Origin: Hyphomicrobiales bacterium
GTDB lineage: Bacteria; Pseudomonadota; Alphaproteobacteria; Rhizobiales; Methylopilaceae
NCBI GenBank assembly: GCA_022842205.1
Contig: JALHQA010000012.1
Span: forward strand, 1-47,666
Reading direction: 5' to 3'
DNA: 47,666 nucleotides
In this document: positions 1-7,959 of the stretch, piece after piece
Layout of the letters: every line of letters begins with the position of its first letter
Position numbering within the stretch: position 1 is the first letter of the stretch
The notes under the pieces: model-generated
Seen by the model: only the letters and a program-made list of their open reading frames with translations
Told to the model about the DNA's origin: nothing
Databases searched by the model: none
Position numbers and translations under genes: made by a program

Positions 1-1958
1 GCGTCAATACGGTTGCGGAATTCCGGCGCAAACAGCCGGTTCAGCGCTTCCGTATCCTCACCCTCGCGCTTGCTGCGGCCGAAGCCGATCGGCGGCTTCG
101 CCATGTCGGACGCGCCGGCATTCGTCGTCATGATCAGGATCGTGTTGCGGAAGTCGACCGTCTTGCCGTTGTGATCGGTCAGCTTGCCGTGATCCATGAC
201 CTGCAGAAGGATGTTGAACAGGTCCGGATGCGCCTTCTCGATTTCGTCGAGCAGCAGCACGCAATGCGGATGCTGATCGACGCCATCAGTCAGAAGGCCG
301 CCCTGATCGAAGCCGACATAGCCGGGAGGCGCGCCGATGAGACGCGAGACGGTGTGCCGCTCCATGTATTCCGACATGTCGAAGCGCAGCATCTCGACGC
401 CGAGAACGGCGGCCAGCTGTTTGGCGACCTCGGTCTTGCCGACGCCGGTCGGGCCAGAGAACAGGTAGGAGCCGATCGGCTTCTCGGCATCGCGCAAGCC
501 CGCGCGGGCCAGCTTGATGGCCGACGACAGCGCGTCGATCGCCTTGTCCTGACCGTAGACGACGCGCTTGAGGTTTTCCGTGAGATTGCGGAGAACCTCG
601 GCGTCGTCCTTCGAGACCGTCTTGGGCGGAATACGGGCAATGCTCGCGACCGCGGCCTCGATTTCCTTGAGACCGATGGTCTTCTTCCGCTTGTTCTCCG
701 GCAGAAGCATCTGCGAGGCCCCGGTCTCGTCGATCACGTCGATCGCCTTGTCCGGCAGCTTGCGGTCATGTATGTACTTCGCCGACAGTTCCACGGCGGC
801 CTTGATGGCTTCCGCGGTATAGCGGACCCGGTGGAAGCTCTCGTAATAGGGCTTCAGGCCTTTCAGAATCTCGATCGTGTCCGGGATCGTCGGCTCCGGC
901 ACGTCGATCTTCTGGAAGCGGCGCACGAGCGCGCGATCCTTCTCGAAATACTGGCGGTATTCCTTGTAGGTCGTGGAGCCGATGCACTTCAGCGTGCCCG
1001 AAGCCAGTGCAGGCTTGAGCAGATTGGAGGCATCCATCGCGCCGCCGGAGGTGGCGCCCGCGCCGATCACGGTGTGTATCTCGTCGATGAAAAGGACGGC
1101 ACCGGGCGTGTTTTCCAGCTCCTTGACCACCTGCTTCAGACGTTCTTCGAAATCGCCGCGATAGCGCGTGCCGGCAAGCAGCGCCCCCATATCGAGCGAA
1201 TAGACGGTCGCGTCTTCGAGAACGTCCGGCACCTCGCCGCGCACGATGCGGCGGGCAAGGCCCTCGGCGATGGCGGTCTTGCCGACGCCGGGGTCGCCGA
1301 CGAAGAGCGGATTGTTCTTCGTGCGGCGGCACAGGATCTGGATCGTGCGCTGGATCTCGGTATCGCGACCGATGAGCGGATCGACCTTGCCTTCCTTGGC
1401 CTTCTTGTTGAGGTTGATCGTGTAGGCCTCAAGCGCGTCCTGCTTTTTCTTCGAACCGCTGTCGTCGCTCGACGCGTCATCGTCCGTACCGCGCGCGGGG
1501 CGCGCTTCGGCCGCGCCCGGCCGCTTGGCGATGCCGTGGCTGATGTAATTGACCGCGTCGTAGCGCGTCATGTCCTGCTCCTGCAGGAAATAGGCGGCAT
1601 GGCTCTCGCGCTCGGCAAAGATGGCCACGAGCACGTTGGCGCCGGTCACTTCCTCGCGCCCCGACGACTGCACATGGATCACCGCGCGCTGGATGACGCG
1701 CTGGAAGCCGGCCGTCGGCTTGGAATCCTCGGTCCCGTCCGTGATGAGATTGTCGAGTTCGCTATCGACATACTCCGCGAGGTTACGCTTCAGCTGCTCG
1801 ACGTCGACATTGCACGCGCGCATGACCGCGACGGCGTCCTGATCGTCGATGAGAGACAACAGCAGATGCTCAAGCGTCGCGTATTCGTGGCTGCGTTCAT
1901 TCGCCAGCGCGAGCGCGCGGTGCAGGCTCTGTTCCAGGCTGTGTGAAAAGGTGGGCAC
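1..1958 (-). CDS. clpA: ClpA, ATP-binding subunit of the Clp protease (3' end missing)
   Basis: AAA+ unfoldase that feeds substrates, including N-degron proteins handed over by ClpS, to the ClpP peptidase in the cytoplasm. The reading frame starts at a GTG (1958) with the ClpA-type opening [16 protein letters not shown] and runs off the left edge, so about 652 residues are visible. Seen in order: the Clp N-domain repeats (about 1-145), a charged linker rich in D/S/K, the first AAA module with Walker [10 protein letters not shown] and Walker B LFIDEIHT, and the second with Walker [10 protein letters not shown] and the DEIEKAHPD box. A GAGG ribosome binding site lies 6 bp before the GTG, and the gene starts 8 bp after the clpS stop, so the two are probably cotranscribed. 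Only the C-terminal part, including any ClpP-docking loop, is outside the window. Identification is very secure. Confidence 0.97.
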   Translation of the reverse strand, partial: MPTFSHSLEQSLHRALALANERSHEYATLEHLLLSLIDDQDAVAVMRACNVDVEQLKRNLAEYVDSELDNLITDGTEDSKPTAGFQRVIQRAVIHVQSSGREEVTGANVLVAIFAERESHAAYFLQEQDMTRYDAVNYISHGIAKRPGAAEARPARGTDDDASSDDSGSKKKQDALEAYTINLNKKAKEGKVDPLIGRDTEIQRTIQILCRRTKNNPLFVGDPGVGKTAIAEGLARRIVRGEVPDVLEDATVYSLDMGALLAGTRYRGDFEERLKQVVKELENTPGAVLFIDEIHTVIGAGATSGGAMDASNLLKPALASGTLKCIGSTTYKEYRQYFEKDRALVRRFQKIDVPEPTIPDTIEILKGLKPYYESFHRVRYTAEAIKAAVELSAKYIHDRKLPDKAIDVIDETGASQMLLPENKRKKTIGLKEIEAAVASIARIPPKTVSKDDAEVLRNLTENLKRVVYGQDKAIDALSSAIKLARAGLRDAEKPIGSYLFSGPTGVGKTEVAKQLAAVLGVEMLRFDMSEYMERHTVSRLIGAPPGYVGFDQGGLLTDGVDQHPHCVLLLDEIEKAHPDLFNILLQVMDHGKLTDHNGKTVDFRNTILIMTTNAGASDMAKPPIGFGRSKREGEDTEALNRLFAPEFRNRID

Positions 1959-1966
1959 TCAGGACC

Positions 1967-2320
1967 TCATTTCTTTTCCATGACGCATTGCAAAGGGTGC
2001 TGATGCCTCCTTGCAAAATCCATGACTTGCGTGACCTTCGTCTCGGCCACCTCGTATGTAAAAATGCCGCACTCCCCGACACCGTTGTGGTGGACGTGAA
2101 GCATAACTCGCGTGGCATCCTCCCGGTTCTTATTGAAAAACCGCTCCAGCACATGGATGACGAACTCCATGGGCGTGTAGTCGTCGTTCAGCAGCAGGAC
2201 CCGATAAAGGCTGGGCTTCTTCGTCTTGGTCTTTGTTTTGGTGACGACGGCCGTCCCCGACCCCTCGCCGGAGCCGTTTCGTGCAGCCATCACATCAGGT
2301 TCACGTCCCGAAAGGACCAT
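1967..2320 (-). CDS. clpS: ClpS, adaptor of the ClpAP protease
   Basis: Small cytoplasmic adaptor that binds the N-terminal domain of ClpA and delivers proteins with destabilising N-terminal residues. The 117-residue product has a disordered, T/K-rich N-terminus (about 1-35) followed by the ClpS core: [16 protein letters not shown], with the N/D residues that hold the substrate amino group, then [21 protein letters not shown] and a closing [10 protein letters not shown]. Size and order match the family. The ATG at 2320 has a purine-rich GGGGAAGGGCG upstream; an internal ATG at 2290 (MAARNG) is possible but lacks a clear ribosome binding site. It lies directly upstream of clpA, the usual arrangement in proteobacteria. 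Confidence 0.96.
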   Translation of the reverse strand: MVLSGREPDVMAARNGSGEGSGTAVVTKTKTKTKKPSLYRVLLLNDDYTPMEFVIHVLERFFNKNREDATRVMLHVHHNGVGECGIFTYEVAETKVTQVMDFARRHQHPLQCVMEKK

Positions 2321-2605
2321 CGAAAAGCGCCCTTCCCCGCTCGGGGATTCGTCCTGCCATTGAATCTAGTAGCGCGGGCCTCAAGACGCCAGACGGCGCC
2401 GGCCCGCGGATTTGCCCCTTGCAATAAAATCATTGGAAAGCATGAACGGGGCAATTCAAGGGGTGGATGTGCCGCTCCGGGATTCCGCCGCGGCGTTTGC
2501 TTAGGTGGTTTAACCCCTCCGTAACCGCAAGCCCGTCATTGTGACCTTTAATCGAAGCCTCACTAAACCTGTCCAAAACGGATCGGATATTGGGATTTTC
2601 GCCGT
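2321..2605. other. Divergent intergenic region clpS / D,D-carboxypeptidase
   Basis: This 285-bp gap separates two genes read away from each other, so it should hold two promoters. It is visibly less GC-rich in places (around 2420-2455 and 2530-2600). I could not find a convincing -35/-10 pair for either direction: CTTGAA- and TTGTGA-like hexamers are present but lack good partners at 17 bp. No open frame with a recognisable product was seen. Confidence 0.4.
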
Positions 2606-4492
2606 ATGCGTCGCGTAACCTCTTCCCGGACATTGATATTTTTTCGCCTGCTGGCCTGTGCGAGCGTGCTTTCGCTTGCCCTTCCGGCCCCGGCGCCGGA
2701 GGCAAAGCCCTCTAAGAAAGAGGCGATAGCGAAGAAAAAGAAGAGGGTCGTCAAAAAGCAGAGCGGCGGCGGATACCGGCCGCCCTATGCCGACATCGTG
2801 GTCGATGCCAAGACCGGCAAGGTGCTGGCCTCGGACCATGCCGACGAACTGCGACATCCGGCATCCCTGACCAAGGTGATGACGCTCTACATCCTGTTCG
2901 ACGAGCTCGATGCAGGCCGGCTGACGCTTCAGACACCGCTCAAGGTTTCGGCGGAAGCTGCCCGCCAGGTGCCGTCCAAGCTTGGCCTGCAGGCGGGCCA
3001 GACCATTCCCGTCGAGGCCGCGATCAAGGCGCTCGTGACAAAGTCCGCAAACGACGTCGCGGTGACGATTGCCGAAAACATCGCGGGATCGGAACCGGCC
3101 TTCGCCACGCGCATGACCCGCAAGGCACGCGCGCTGGGCATGAACTCGACCGTTTACCGGAACGCTTCCGGCCTGCCCAACGACGACCAGATCACCACGG
3201 CCCGCGATCTCGCGCTGCTCGGCCGGGCGATCCAGGACAATCACCCGGACTATTACGATTATTTTTCCACCCGGACCTTCTCCTGGAAGGGACAAACCTA
3301 CGGCAACCACAACAAGCTCCTCGGGAGCGTGCGCGGCGTTGACGGCATCAAGACCGGCTATATCCGCGCGTCCGGCTTCAACCTGCTGACGTCCGCGCAG
3401 GACGACGGCCGCCATATCGTGGCCGTGGTGCTGGGCGGCCGCTCGGGCAAGACGCGCGACGCGCAGATGCGCAAGCTGGTCGCGGAAAATTTGCCGAAGG
3501 CTTCCGCCGGAAAGCGCACCGCGCCATTGATCGCCGAAAATGCTGCCCCGGCCATGTCCGCCCGCGCGAGCACTGCTGTTGCGGCTGTGATGCCGCCTCT
3601 GCCTGCACCGCGCCCTGCGCTTGAAACGGCAGCAAAACCGCTTCCGATAAAATCGCCCGCCGATCTGCCCGATCCGGTATTGGCCGCGGTCGCCGCATCC
3701 GCGCCGCAGCCGGTGGAAGAACCGGCTCCCGCCCCGGCGGCTGCTGCGCCGGCGGCTCCGGCGGTCGCCGCGGATGGATCGCGCAATCCGACAATGACAC
3801 CCGACGCCATCGTGCGCCGCATCGACATCGCGAACCGCATCGCGATGGAAACCACGACACCCGGCGGCGACATGCGCTGGGTCGTCGGCGCCCAACCGGC
3901 GCCGTCCAGCATCACTTCCGCCTATTCGGGGACCACCACGCCGGGCTCCGCCCCGCGCGCGCCGGCCCAACAGGCCATCGCCGCAGCGATATCCGGTCAA
4001 CAGCCCATCGTAGCGGCAGCGTCCACCGTGGCGGCGCCGGCGGTCGCGCAACAGCCTGCCACACTCCAGGCCCGTGCCGCGGCGTTGGCCGCGCCGATCG
4101 CAACGCCCGCCGCGCAACCCGTTCAGCAAACGGCTGCGCTTCCGCCCATCGAGACCGCTTCCGTTATTTCTCTCACCGCGCAGCCCGCCGAAACCCCGAA
4201 GCCCGAGCCTGCGCGGGTGGAGACGGCACTTGCCTCCGCTCCACCGCCTCCTGGCTGGCAGATCCAGATTGCGGCCACGCCGGATCCGGCCCAGGCGCGC
4301 ACACTGCTCGACCGCGTTTCCGGCACGATCAAATCGGTCGACAAGACAGCGGAGCCCTACACCGAACCCGTCGAGAAAGACGGAGTCACACTTTACCGCG
4401 TTCGCTACGCCGGATTTTCCGAGCGCTCGGCAAACGCGGCATGCAAGGCAGTTAAAAAGTCCAGTCTTTCGTGTTTTACTCTCAAGAATTGA
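2606..4492 (+). CDS. D-alanyl-D-alanine carboxypeptidase (peptidase S11) with C-terminal SPOR domain
   Basis: Periplasmic penicillin-binding protein that trims the terminal D-Ala of peptidoglycan stem peptides. The 628-residue product opens with a signal peptide (about 1-33, hydrophobic FFRLLACASVLSLALPAPA) and a Lys-rich stretch. The S11 catalytic motifs are intact: SLTK at 87-90 (nucleophile S87, K90), SAN at 147-149 and KTG at 249-251. From about 290 to 540 there is a long Ala/Pro-rich, low-complexity linker, then a SPOR-like domain (about 545-628, opening GWQIQIAATPDPAQA), which in other proteins binds denuded septal glycan. The family usually has about 400 residues plus an anchor helix; here the SPOR fold replaces the amphipathic anchor. 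The ATG has a hydrophobic leader directly after it, supporting the start. It is transcribed divergently from clpS. Confidence 0.92.
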   Translation: MRRVTSSRTLIFFRLLACASVLSLALPAPAPEAKPSKKEAIAKKKKRVVKKQSGGGYRPPYADIVVDAKTGKVLASDHADELRHPASLTKVMTLYILFDELDAGRLTLQTPLKVSAEAARQVPSKLGLQAGQTIPVEAAIKALVTKSANDVAVTIAENIAGSEPAFATRMTRKARALGMNSTVYRNASGLPNDDQITTARDLALLGRAIQDNHPDYYDYFSTRTFSWKGQTYGNHNKLLGSVRGVDGIKTGYIRASGFNLLTSAQDDGRHIVAVVLGGRSGKTRDAQMRKLVAENLPKASAGKRTAPLIAENAAPAMSARASTAVAAVMPPLPAPRPALETAAKPLPIKSPADLPDPVLAAVAASAPQPVEEPAPAPAAAAPAAPAVAADGSRNPTMTPDAIVRRIDIANRIAMETTTPGGDMRWVVGAQPAPSSITSAYSGTTTPGSAPRAPAQQAIAAAISGQQPIVAAASTVAAPAVAQQPATLQARAAALAAPIATPAAQPVQQTAALPPIETASVISLTAQPAETPKPEPARVETALASAPPPPGWQIQIAATPDPAQARTLLDRVSGTIKSVDKTAEPYTEPVEKDGVTLYRVRYAGFSERSANAACKAVKKSSLSCFTLKN

Positions 4493-4525
4493 GGGGTGAG
4501 TATCATGTACCCGAGCGTAGAGAGT

Positions 4526-5029
4526 TCAGCGTCGCGTACGCAGCAGCATGTCCTTGGCCTGATTGATGCGGCTGGCCAGCCAGTTCGATCCTCCCTGGTC
4601 GGGGTGAACCTTCTTCATCAGCGCGCGGTGGGCGCGCCGGATGTCCTCCGGCCCAGCCCCCGCATCAAGCCCCAGGACCTTGTACGCCTCCTCCTCGGTC
4701 ATCGGGCCCTGGCGCGGCGGCTGACGATGCCGCGCACGAGCGTCGCCCTGGAAGTTTTCACGCCGGGCGGAAGACCCGCGGTCGAAATCTCCTTTGAGTG
4801 ACGACTTCTTGGCCAGGTAAGTGCCGAGCAGACCGAGGGCGAACACAATCAGCGCGAAACCGAAACCGCCGCGGCCGGCGGCTATCAGAATCGCGCCGAC
4901 GGCAAGAGCCACGATACCGCCCGCGAGGCGGGCGCCCTGCGCCAGCGCGGCCGCGTCCGCCGCCGTATAGAGCCGGACCAGATAGAGAAACGCGACCAGC
5001 GCGATAATGCCGAGAGCGAGAGCGAACAC
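4526..5029 (-). CDS. Membrane-anchored J-domain protein (DnaJ-like, TIM14-type)
   Basis: Likely a co-chaperone that stimulates DnaK ATPase at the inner membrane. The 167-residue product has two hydrophobic segments (about 1-20 and 35-70), a charged Arg/Gln linker, and a short C-terminal J domain (about 110-167) with the diagnostic HPD at 142-144 in [11 protein letters not shown]. The J domain stands at the C-terminus, as in mitochondrial Tim14/Pam18 and its alphaproteobacterial relatives, rather than at the N-terminus as in DnaJ. It converges with the carboxypeptidase gene (33-bp gap) and diverges from panC. The HPD motif is decisive for the family; its specific partner is unknown. Confidence 0.85.
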   Translation of the reverse strand: MFALALGIIALVAFLYLVRLYTAADAAALAQGARLAGGIVALAVGAILIAAGRGGFGFALIVFALGLLGTYLAKKSSLKGDFDRGSSARRENFQGDARARHRQPPRQGPMTEEEAYKVLGLDAGAGPEDIRRAHRALMKKVHPDQGGSNWLASRINQAKDMLLRTRR

Positions 5030-5073
5030 ATCGCCTTATCGCATCCCCGTTGGCGTCAGGCGAGCGGGTTGAT

Positions 5074-5931
5074 ATGCCCTCTCCCATGAAAACGCTGCAC
5101 ACGCGGGCCGAACTTTCCGCAAATCTCGACCCCTGTCGCTCCCGCGGCGAGCGCATCGCGCTCGTGCCGACCATGGGCGCGCTGCATGAAGGGCATCTCG
5201 CGCTCGTCAGGCTCGCGAAGCAGCGCGCGGACCACGTCGTCGTCTCGATCTTCGTGAACCCCACACAGTTCGCTCCCCACGAGGATTTCGACCGCTATCC
5301 GCGCACGCTGGAGAGCGACACGGAGCTGCTGGCGAAGGAAGGCGTGGACATGATCTACGCGCCATCGATCACAGAGATGTATCCCGACGGCGTGGTGCAG
5401 GACGTGGTGCCGCAAGGCCCGCCCGCCGACGGACTGGAAAGCGATGCGCGGCCGCATTTTTTCGGCGGCGTCGCGACTGTCGTTACAAGGCTGTTCAAGC
5501 ATGCGCGGCCACACATCGCCGTATTCGGCGAAAAGGACTGGCAGCAGCTCCAGGTCATCAAGACCTTCGTCGCGCCACCGCTGGGCGTCGAGATCGTGCC
5601 GGGGCCGACGGTTCGCGAACCGGACGGCCTCGCCCTCTCATCGCGCAACCGCTACCTCTCGCCCGAACATCGCGCGGCGGCGCCGGCGCTGCACCGCGTC
5701 CTGAGCGAAAGCGCGGTGCTGATCTCGCGCGGGGCACCGATCCCGGCCGTGATGGCCAATGCGCGCGCCGAGATCGAGAAGGCCGGGTTCACGGTGGACT
5801 ATGCCGAGGCGCGGCACGCAGAGACTCTGGCGCCGGTTTCAGACGCTCACCACGGACCGCTGCGGCTGCTGGTGGCAGCGCGCATCGGCGGGACGCGGCT
5901 GATCGACAACGCTGCCGTGCCCTCATCCTGA
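5074..5931 (+). CDS. panC: Pantothenate synthetase
   Basis: Condenses D-pantoate with beta-alanine, using ATP, to make pantothenate (coenzyme A pathway, cytoplasm). The product carries the nucleotidyltransferase signature PTMGALHEGH (HIGH-type HEGH), the VSIFVNPTQF segment, FGEKDWQQL, and the second ATP motif LALSSRNRYLS. Its 285 residues match the family. The ATG at 5074 is preferred because of a GAGCGGG ribosome binding site; the frame is open from a TTG at 5050, and an ATG at 5086 is also possible. The last residues (PSS) and the stop codon lie inside a palindromic repeat (5920-5950), so the natural C-terminus may have been altered by that repeat. panB is not in this window. Confidence 0.95.
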   Translation: MPSPMKTLHTRAELSANLDPCRSRGERIALVPTMGALHEGHLALVRLAKQRADHVVVSIFVNPTQFAPHEDFDRYPRTLESDTELLAKEGVDMIYAPSITEMYPDGVVQDVVPQGPPADGLESDARPHFFGGVATVVTRLFKHARPHIAVFGEKDWQQLQVIKTFVAPPLGVEIVPGPTVREPDGLALSSRNRYLSPEHRAAAPALHRVLSESAVLISRGAPIPAVMANARAEIEKAGFTVDYAEARHAETLAPVSDAHHGPLRLLVAARIGGTRLIDNAAVPSS

Positions 5932-5950
5932 GCGGGCTGAAGGATGAGGG
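5920..5950. repeat. REP-like palindrome at the 3' end of panC
   Basis: Perfect 10-bp arms CCCTCATCCT (5920-5929) and AGGATGAGGG (5941-5950) around an 11-nt loop. The panC stop codon (5929-5931) lies at the edge of the left arm. A second copy with the same CCTCATCCTGAGC core lies at 6714-6764. The sequence resembles the dispersed CTCATCCTGAG palindromes common in Hyphomicrobiales genomes; the hairpin could also end or protect the panC mRNA. Confidence 0.75.
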
Positions 5951-6051
5951 TCATGAGGTATGACGGACGCTGATCCCTTCCATCACCAATCGGCGCTTTC
6001 CCTCGTCACGCCGTCCCGGCACTCTGCGTAAAAATCCCGGAGCGTTTCTCG

Positions 6052-6696
6052 ATGTCCTACACACTCATCATCGGCAACAAGGCGTATTCATCCTGGTCCA
6101 TGCGGCCGTGGGTCGCGATGAAGGCCGACGGCATTCCTTTCGACGAAATCGTGATCCCGATCTATATGGACGGCTCGGCCGAGGCGATCCGCAAATACTC
6201 GCCGGCCGGCAAGGTGCCGATCCTGCACGATGACGGCTTTGTCGTCTGGGACTCGCTCGCAATCATCGAATATCTGGCGGAAAAGCACCCCACGCTTTGG
6301 CCCGCGGAAGCGAAGGCCCGCGCCGTTGCCCGCTCGATCTCGGCGGAGATGCATTCGGGCTTCGTGCCGCTGCGCAAGCTCTGCACGATGAACATCCGCC
6401 GCCACTATCCGGACTTCGAACTGCCGGACGATGTGCGCGGCGATGTCCGGCGCATCGAGACGATCTGGACCGAGACGCGCGCCGAATACGGCAAAGGCGG
6501 CCCGTTCCTGTTCGGCGACTGGACAGCGGCCGACGCGATGTACGCCCCGGTCGTGACGCGCTTCAAGACCTATGATGTGAAGGTGTCGAAGCCCGTGCAG
6601 GACTATATGGAGGCCGTTCTGGCCCACCCCGCGGTGCGGGAGTGGTATGCCGGCGGCGAGGCCGAGGAATGGGTCCTGCCGCAGTACGAGTATTGA
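6052..6696 (+). CDS. Glutathione S-transferase family protein
   Basis: Cytosolic GST-fold protein of 214 residues; natural substrate unknown. The N-terminal thioredoxin-like half opens with LIIGNKAYSSWSMRPWVAM, where the SSWS/R cluster corresponds to the glutathione-activating loop of bacterial GSTs. It contains the cis-Pro signature GKVPILHDDG and the DSLAIIEYL glutathione gamma-glutamyl contact. The C-terminal half is helical, with the GDWTAADAMYAPVV motif typical of the GST C-terminal domain (N-capping box). It lies alone between two copies of a palindromic repeat, 121 bp after panC. The fold is secure; assignment to a named class such as maleylacetoacetate isomerase is not. Confidence 0.9.
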   Translation: MSYTLIIGNKAYSSWSMRPWVAMKADGIPFDEIVIPIYMDGSAEAIRKYSPAGKVPILHDDGFVVWDSLAIIEYLAEKHPTLWPAEAKARAVARSISAEMHSGFVPLRKLCTMNIRRHYPDFELPDDVRGDVRRIETIWTETRAEYGKGGPFLFGDWTAADAMYAPVVTRFKTYDVKVSKPVQDYMEAVLAHPAVREWYAGGEAEEWVLPQYEY

Positions 6697-6713
6697 GGCG
6701 CCGCAAATTCAGT

Positions 6714-6764
6714 CCTCATCCTGAGCGGGGCCGAAGGCTTCGCCGAGTCCGGCTCAGGATGAGG
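6714..6764. repeat. REP-like palindrome downstream of the GST gene
   Basis: Perfect 13-bp arms CCTCATCCTGAGC (6714-6726) and GCTCAGGATGAGG (6752-6764). The 25-bp centre contains its own small dyad (CGAAGGCTTCG). The same arm sequence starts the repeat at 5920-5950, so the GST gene is bracketed by two members of one family. It would form a stable hairpin in RNA from either strand but has no T-tract, so it is better described as a REP-like repeat than as a terminator. Confidence 0.8.
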
Positions 6765-6829
6765 GCGGAGCAAAGCGCAGTATCCACAATCGCTCTTGCT
6801 CCGGCCGCAACGGCGCGGCAGGAAGGGTC

Positions 6830-7264
6830 ATGCCTCTTCACCTGCAAAAGCTCTGCGTCGGCGCCGACTCCTTTGAGGATCTGGCCGGCTGGATCAAGGA
6901 ACGGATCCAGGCCCAGAAGAAGCGCGGCGAGAAGCCCGAGCAGATCCACACCACCCGCATGATGCCGAGCCGCGGCGAGGAAATCCTCGGAGGCGGCTCG
7001 CTTTACTGGGTCATCAAGGGGATGATGTGCGCGCGGCAGCGCATTCTCGACCTCCGGGCCGTGACGGACAAGGACGGCATCTCGCGCTGCCAGATCGTGC
7101 TTGAGCCGAAGCTGATCCGGACCGAGCCGCGGCCGCACCGGCCCTTCCAGGGCTGGCGCTATCTCGCGGACAAGGACATCCCTCGCGACATGCGGGACGC
7201 CGAGGCGCAAACCGGCCTGCCGCCGCATCTCGTCATCGAACTCCGGGAACTGGGGCTGCTATGA
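6830..7264 (+). CDS. DUF1489 family protein
   Basis: Conserved alphaproteobacterial protein of unknown function, 144 residues, soluble. It matches the family pattern at the N-terminus (MPLHLQKLCVGADSFEDLAGWI), in the centre (TTRMMPSRGEEILGGGSLYWVIKG), and at the end (HLVIELRELGLL). No catalytic motif is obvious. The arrangement R-x-L-x-D-L (RQRILDLRAV) with a long basic stretch is compatible with nucleic-acid binding, but that is a guess. Its stop overlaps the ATG of the next gene by 4 bp (ATGA), so it is translationally coupled to the DUF599 protein. Family assignment is by recognition of these motifs; the role is unknown. Confidence 0.85.
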   Translation: MPLHLQKLCVGADSFEDLAGWIKERIQAQKKRGEKPEQIHTTRMMPSRGEEILGGGSLYWVIKGMMCARQRILDLRAVTDKDGISRCQIVLEPKLIRTEPRPHRPFQGWRYLADKDIPRDMRDAEAQTGLPPHLVIELRELGLL

Positions 7265-7959
7265 CCGATTTCAGTTTCCTGGATGTCTGCGCCTTCGCGG
7301 TCTTCGGCGTGGCGTGGCTGATCTACTACATCCTTGTCGAATACACGCCGTATGGACGGCGCAGTCTCAATTCGGTTCTTCACGAACAGCGCTTCATCTG
7401 GATGCAGCGGTTCCAGCAGCGCGACAACCGCATCCTCGACGGTCAGTTGATGACGGGGCTGCAGAATGGCACCGCCTTTTTTGCTTCTTCCGCCTTTCTT
7501 GCCATCGGCGGCACCATCTCCGTGCTCGGATTTACCGACGCCGCCACCGAAGTTTTCCGGGTCCTGCCGTTCAGCCGCACCACGACGCGCGGCATGTTCG
7601 AGATCAAGGTCCTCGGCCTTGCCATCATTTTCGCCTATTCGTTCTTCAAGTTCGTCTGGTCATACCGGCTGTTCAACTACGTCGCGATCCTTATGGGAGC
7701 CATGCCGCTCCGGGATCATCGCGACAAACGGGAGGTGGAACAGGCGGTTGAGCGGGCTGCGCGTCTCAATGTTTCCGCCGCCCGGCATTTCAACCGCGGC
7801 CTGCGCGCCTATTTCTTCGCGCTGGCCTATCTCGGCTGGTTTGCCGGCCCCGTCGCGTTCATGGGGACGACAGTGCTGGTGGCGATCGTTCTGTGGAGGC
7901 GCCAGTTTGCATCCGACAGCTATGAGGCGGCGACCTGGACGAGGGCTCGCGTGAAGTGA
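7261..7959 (+). CDS. DUF599 family inner-membrane protein
   Basis: Predicted integral membrane protein, 232 residues, with about four to five hydrophobic segments (near 8-28, 74-92, 113-134 and 185-215). The DUF599 hallmarks are the early LIYYILVEYTPYGRRSLN and the central WSYRLFNYVAILMGAMP followed by a charged cytoplasmic stretch. Function is unknown in the family. It starts within the stop of the DUF1489 gene (ATGA overlap) and its own TGA overlaps the GTG start of the next gene (GTGA), so three genes are coupled. No signal peptide is seen; the first helix is probably the membrane anchor. Confidence 0.85.
   Translation: MTDFSFLDVCAFAVFGVAWLIYYILVEYTPYGRRSLNSVLHEQRFIWMQRFQQRDNRILDGQLMTGLQNGTAFFASSAFLAIGGTISVLGFTDAATEVFRVLPFSRTTTRGMFEIKVLGLAIIFAYSFFKFVWSYRLFNYVAILMGAMPLRDHRDKREVEQAVERAARLNVSAARHFNRGLRAYFFALAYLGWFAGPVAFMGTTVLVAIVLWRRQFASDSYEAATWTRARVK

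Noticed and set aside
171-1946. 591-codon open frame on the plus strand, antisense to clpA
   Set aside because: It mirrors a certain ClpA coding frame; long antisense frames are expected in GC-rich DNA, and the product has no recognisable domain.
2510-4129. 539-codon frame antisense to the D,D-carboxypeptidase
   Set aside because: Arg/Gly-rich translation with no motif, wholly inside a well-supported gene.
4496-4801. 101-codon plus-strand frame after the carboxypeptidase
   Set aside because: It is antisense to the J domain whose HPD motif is clear on the minus strand.
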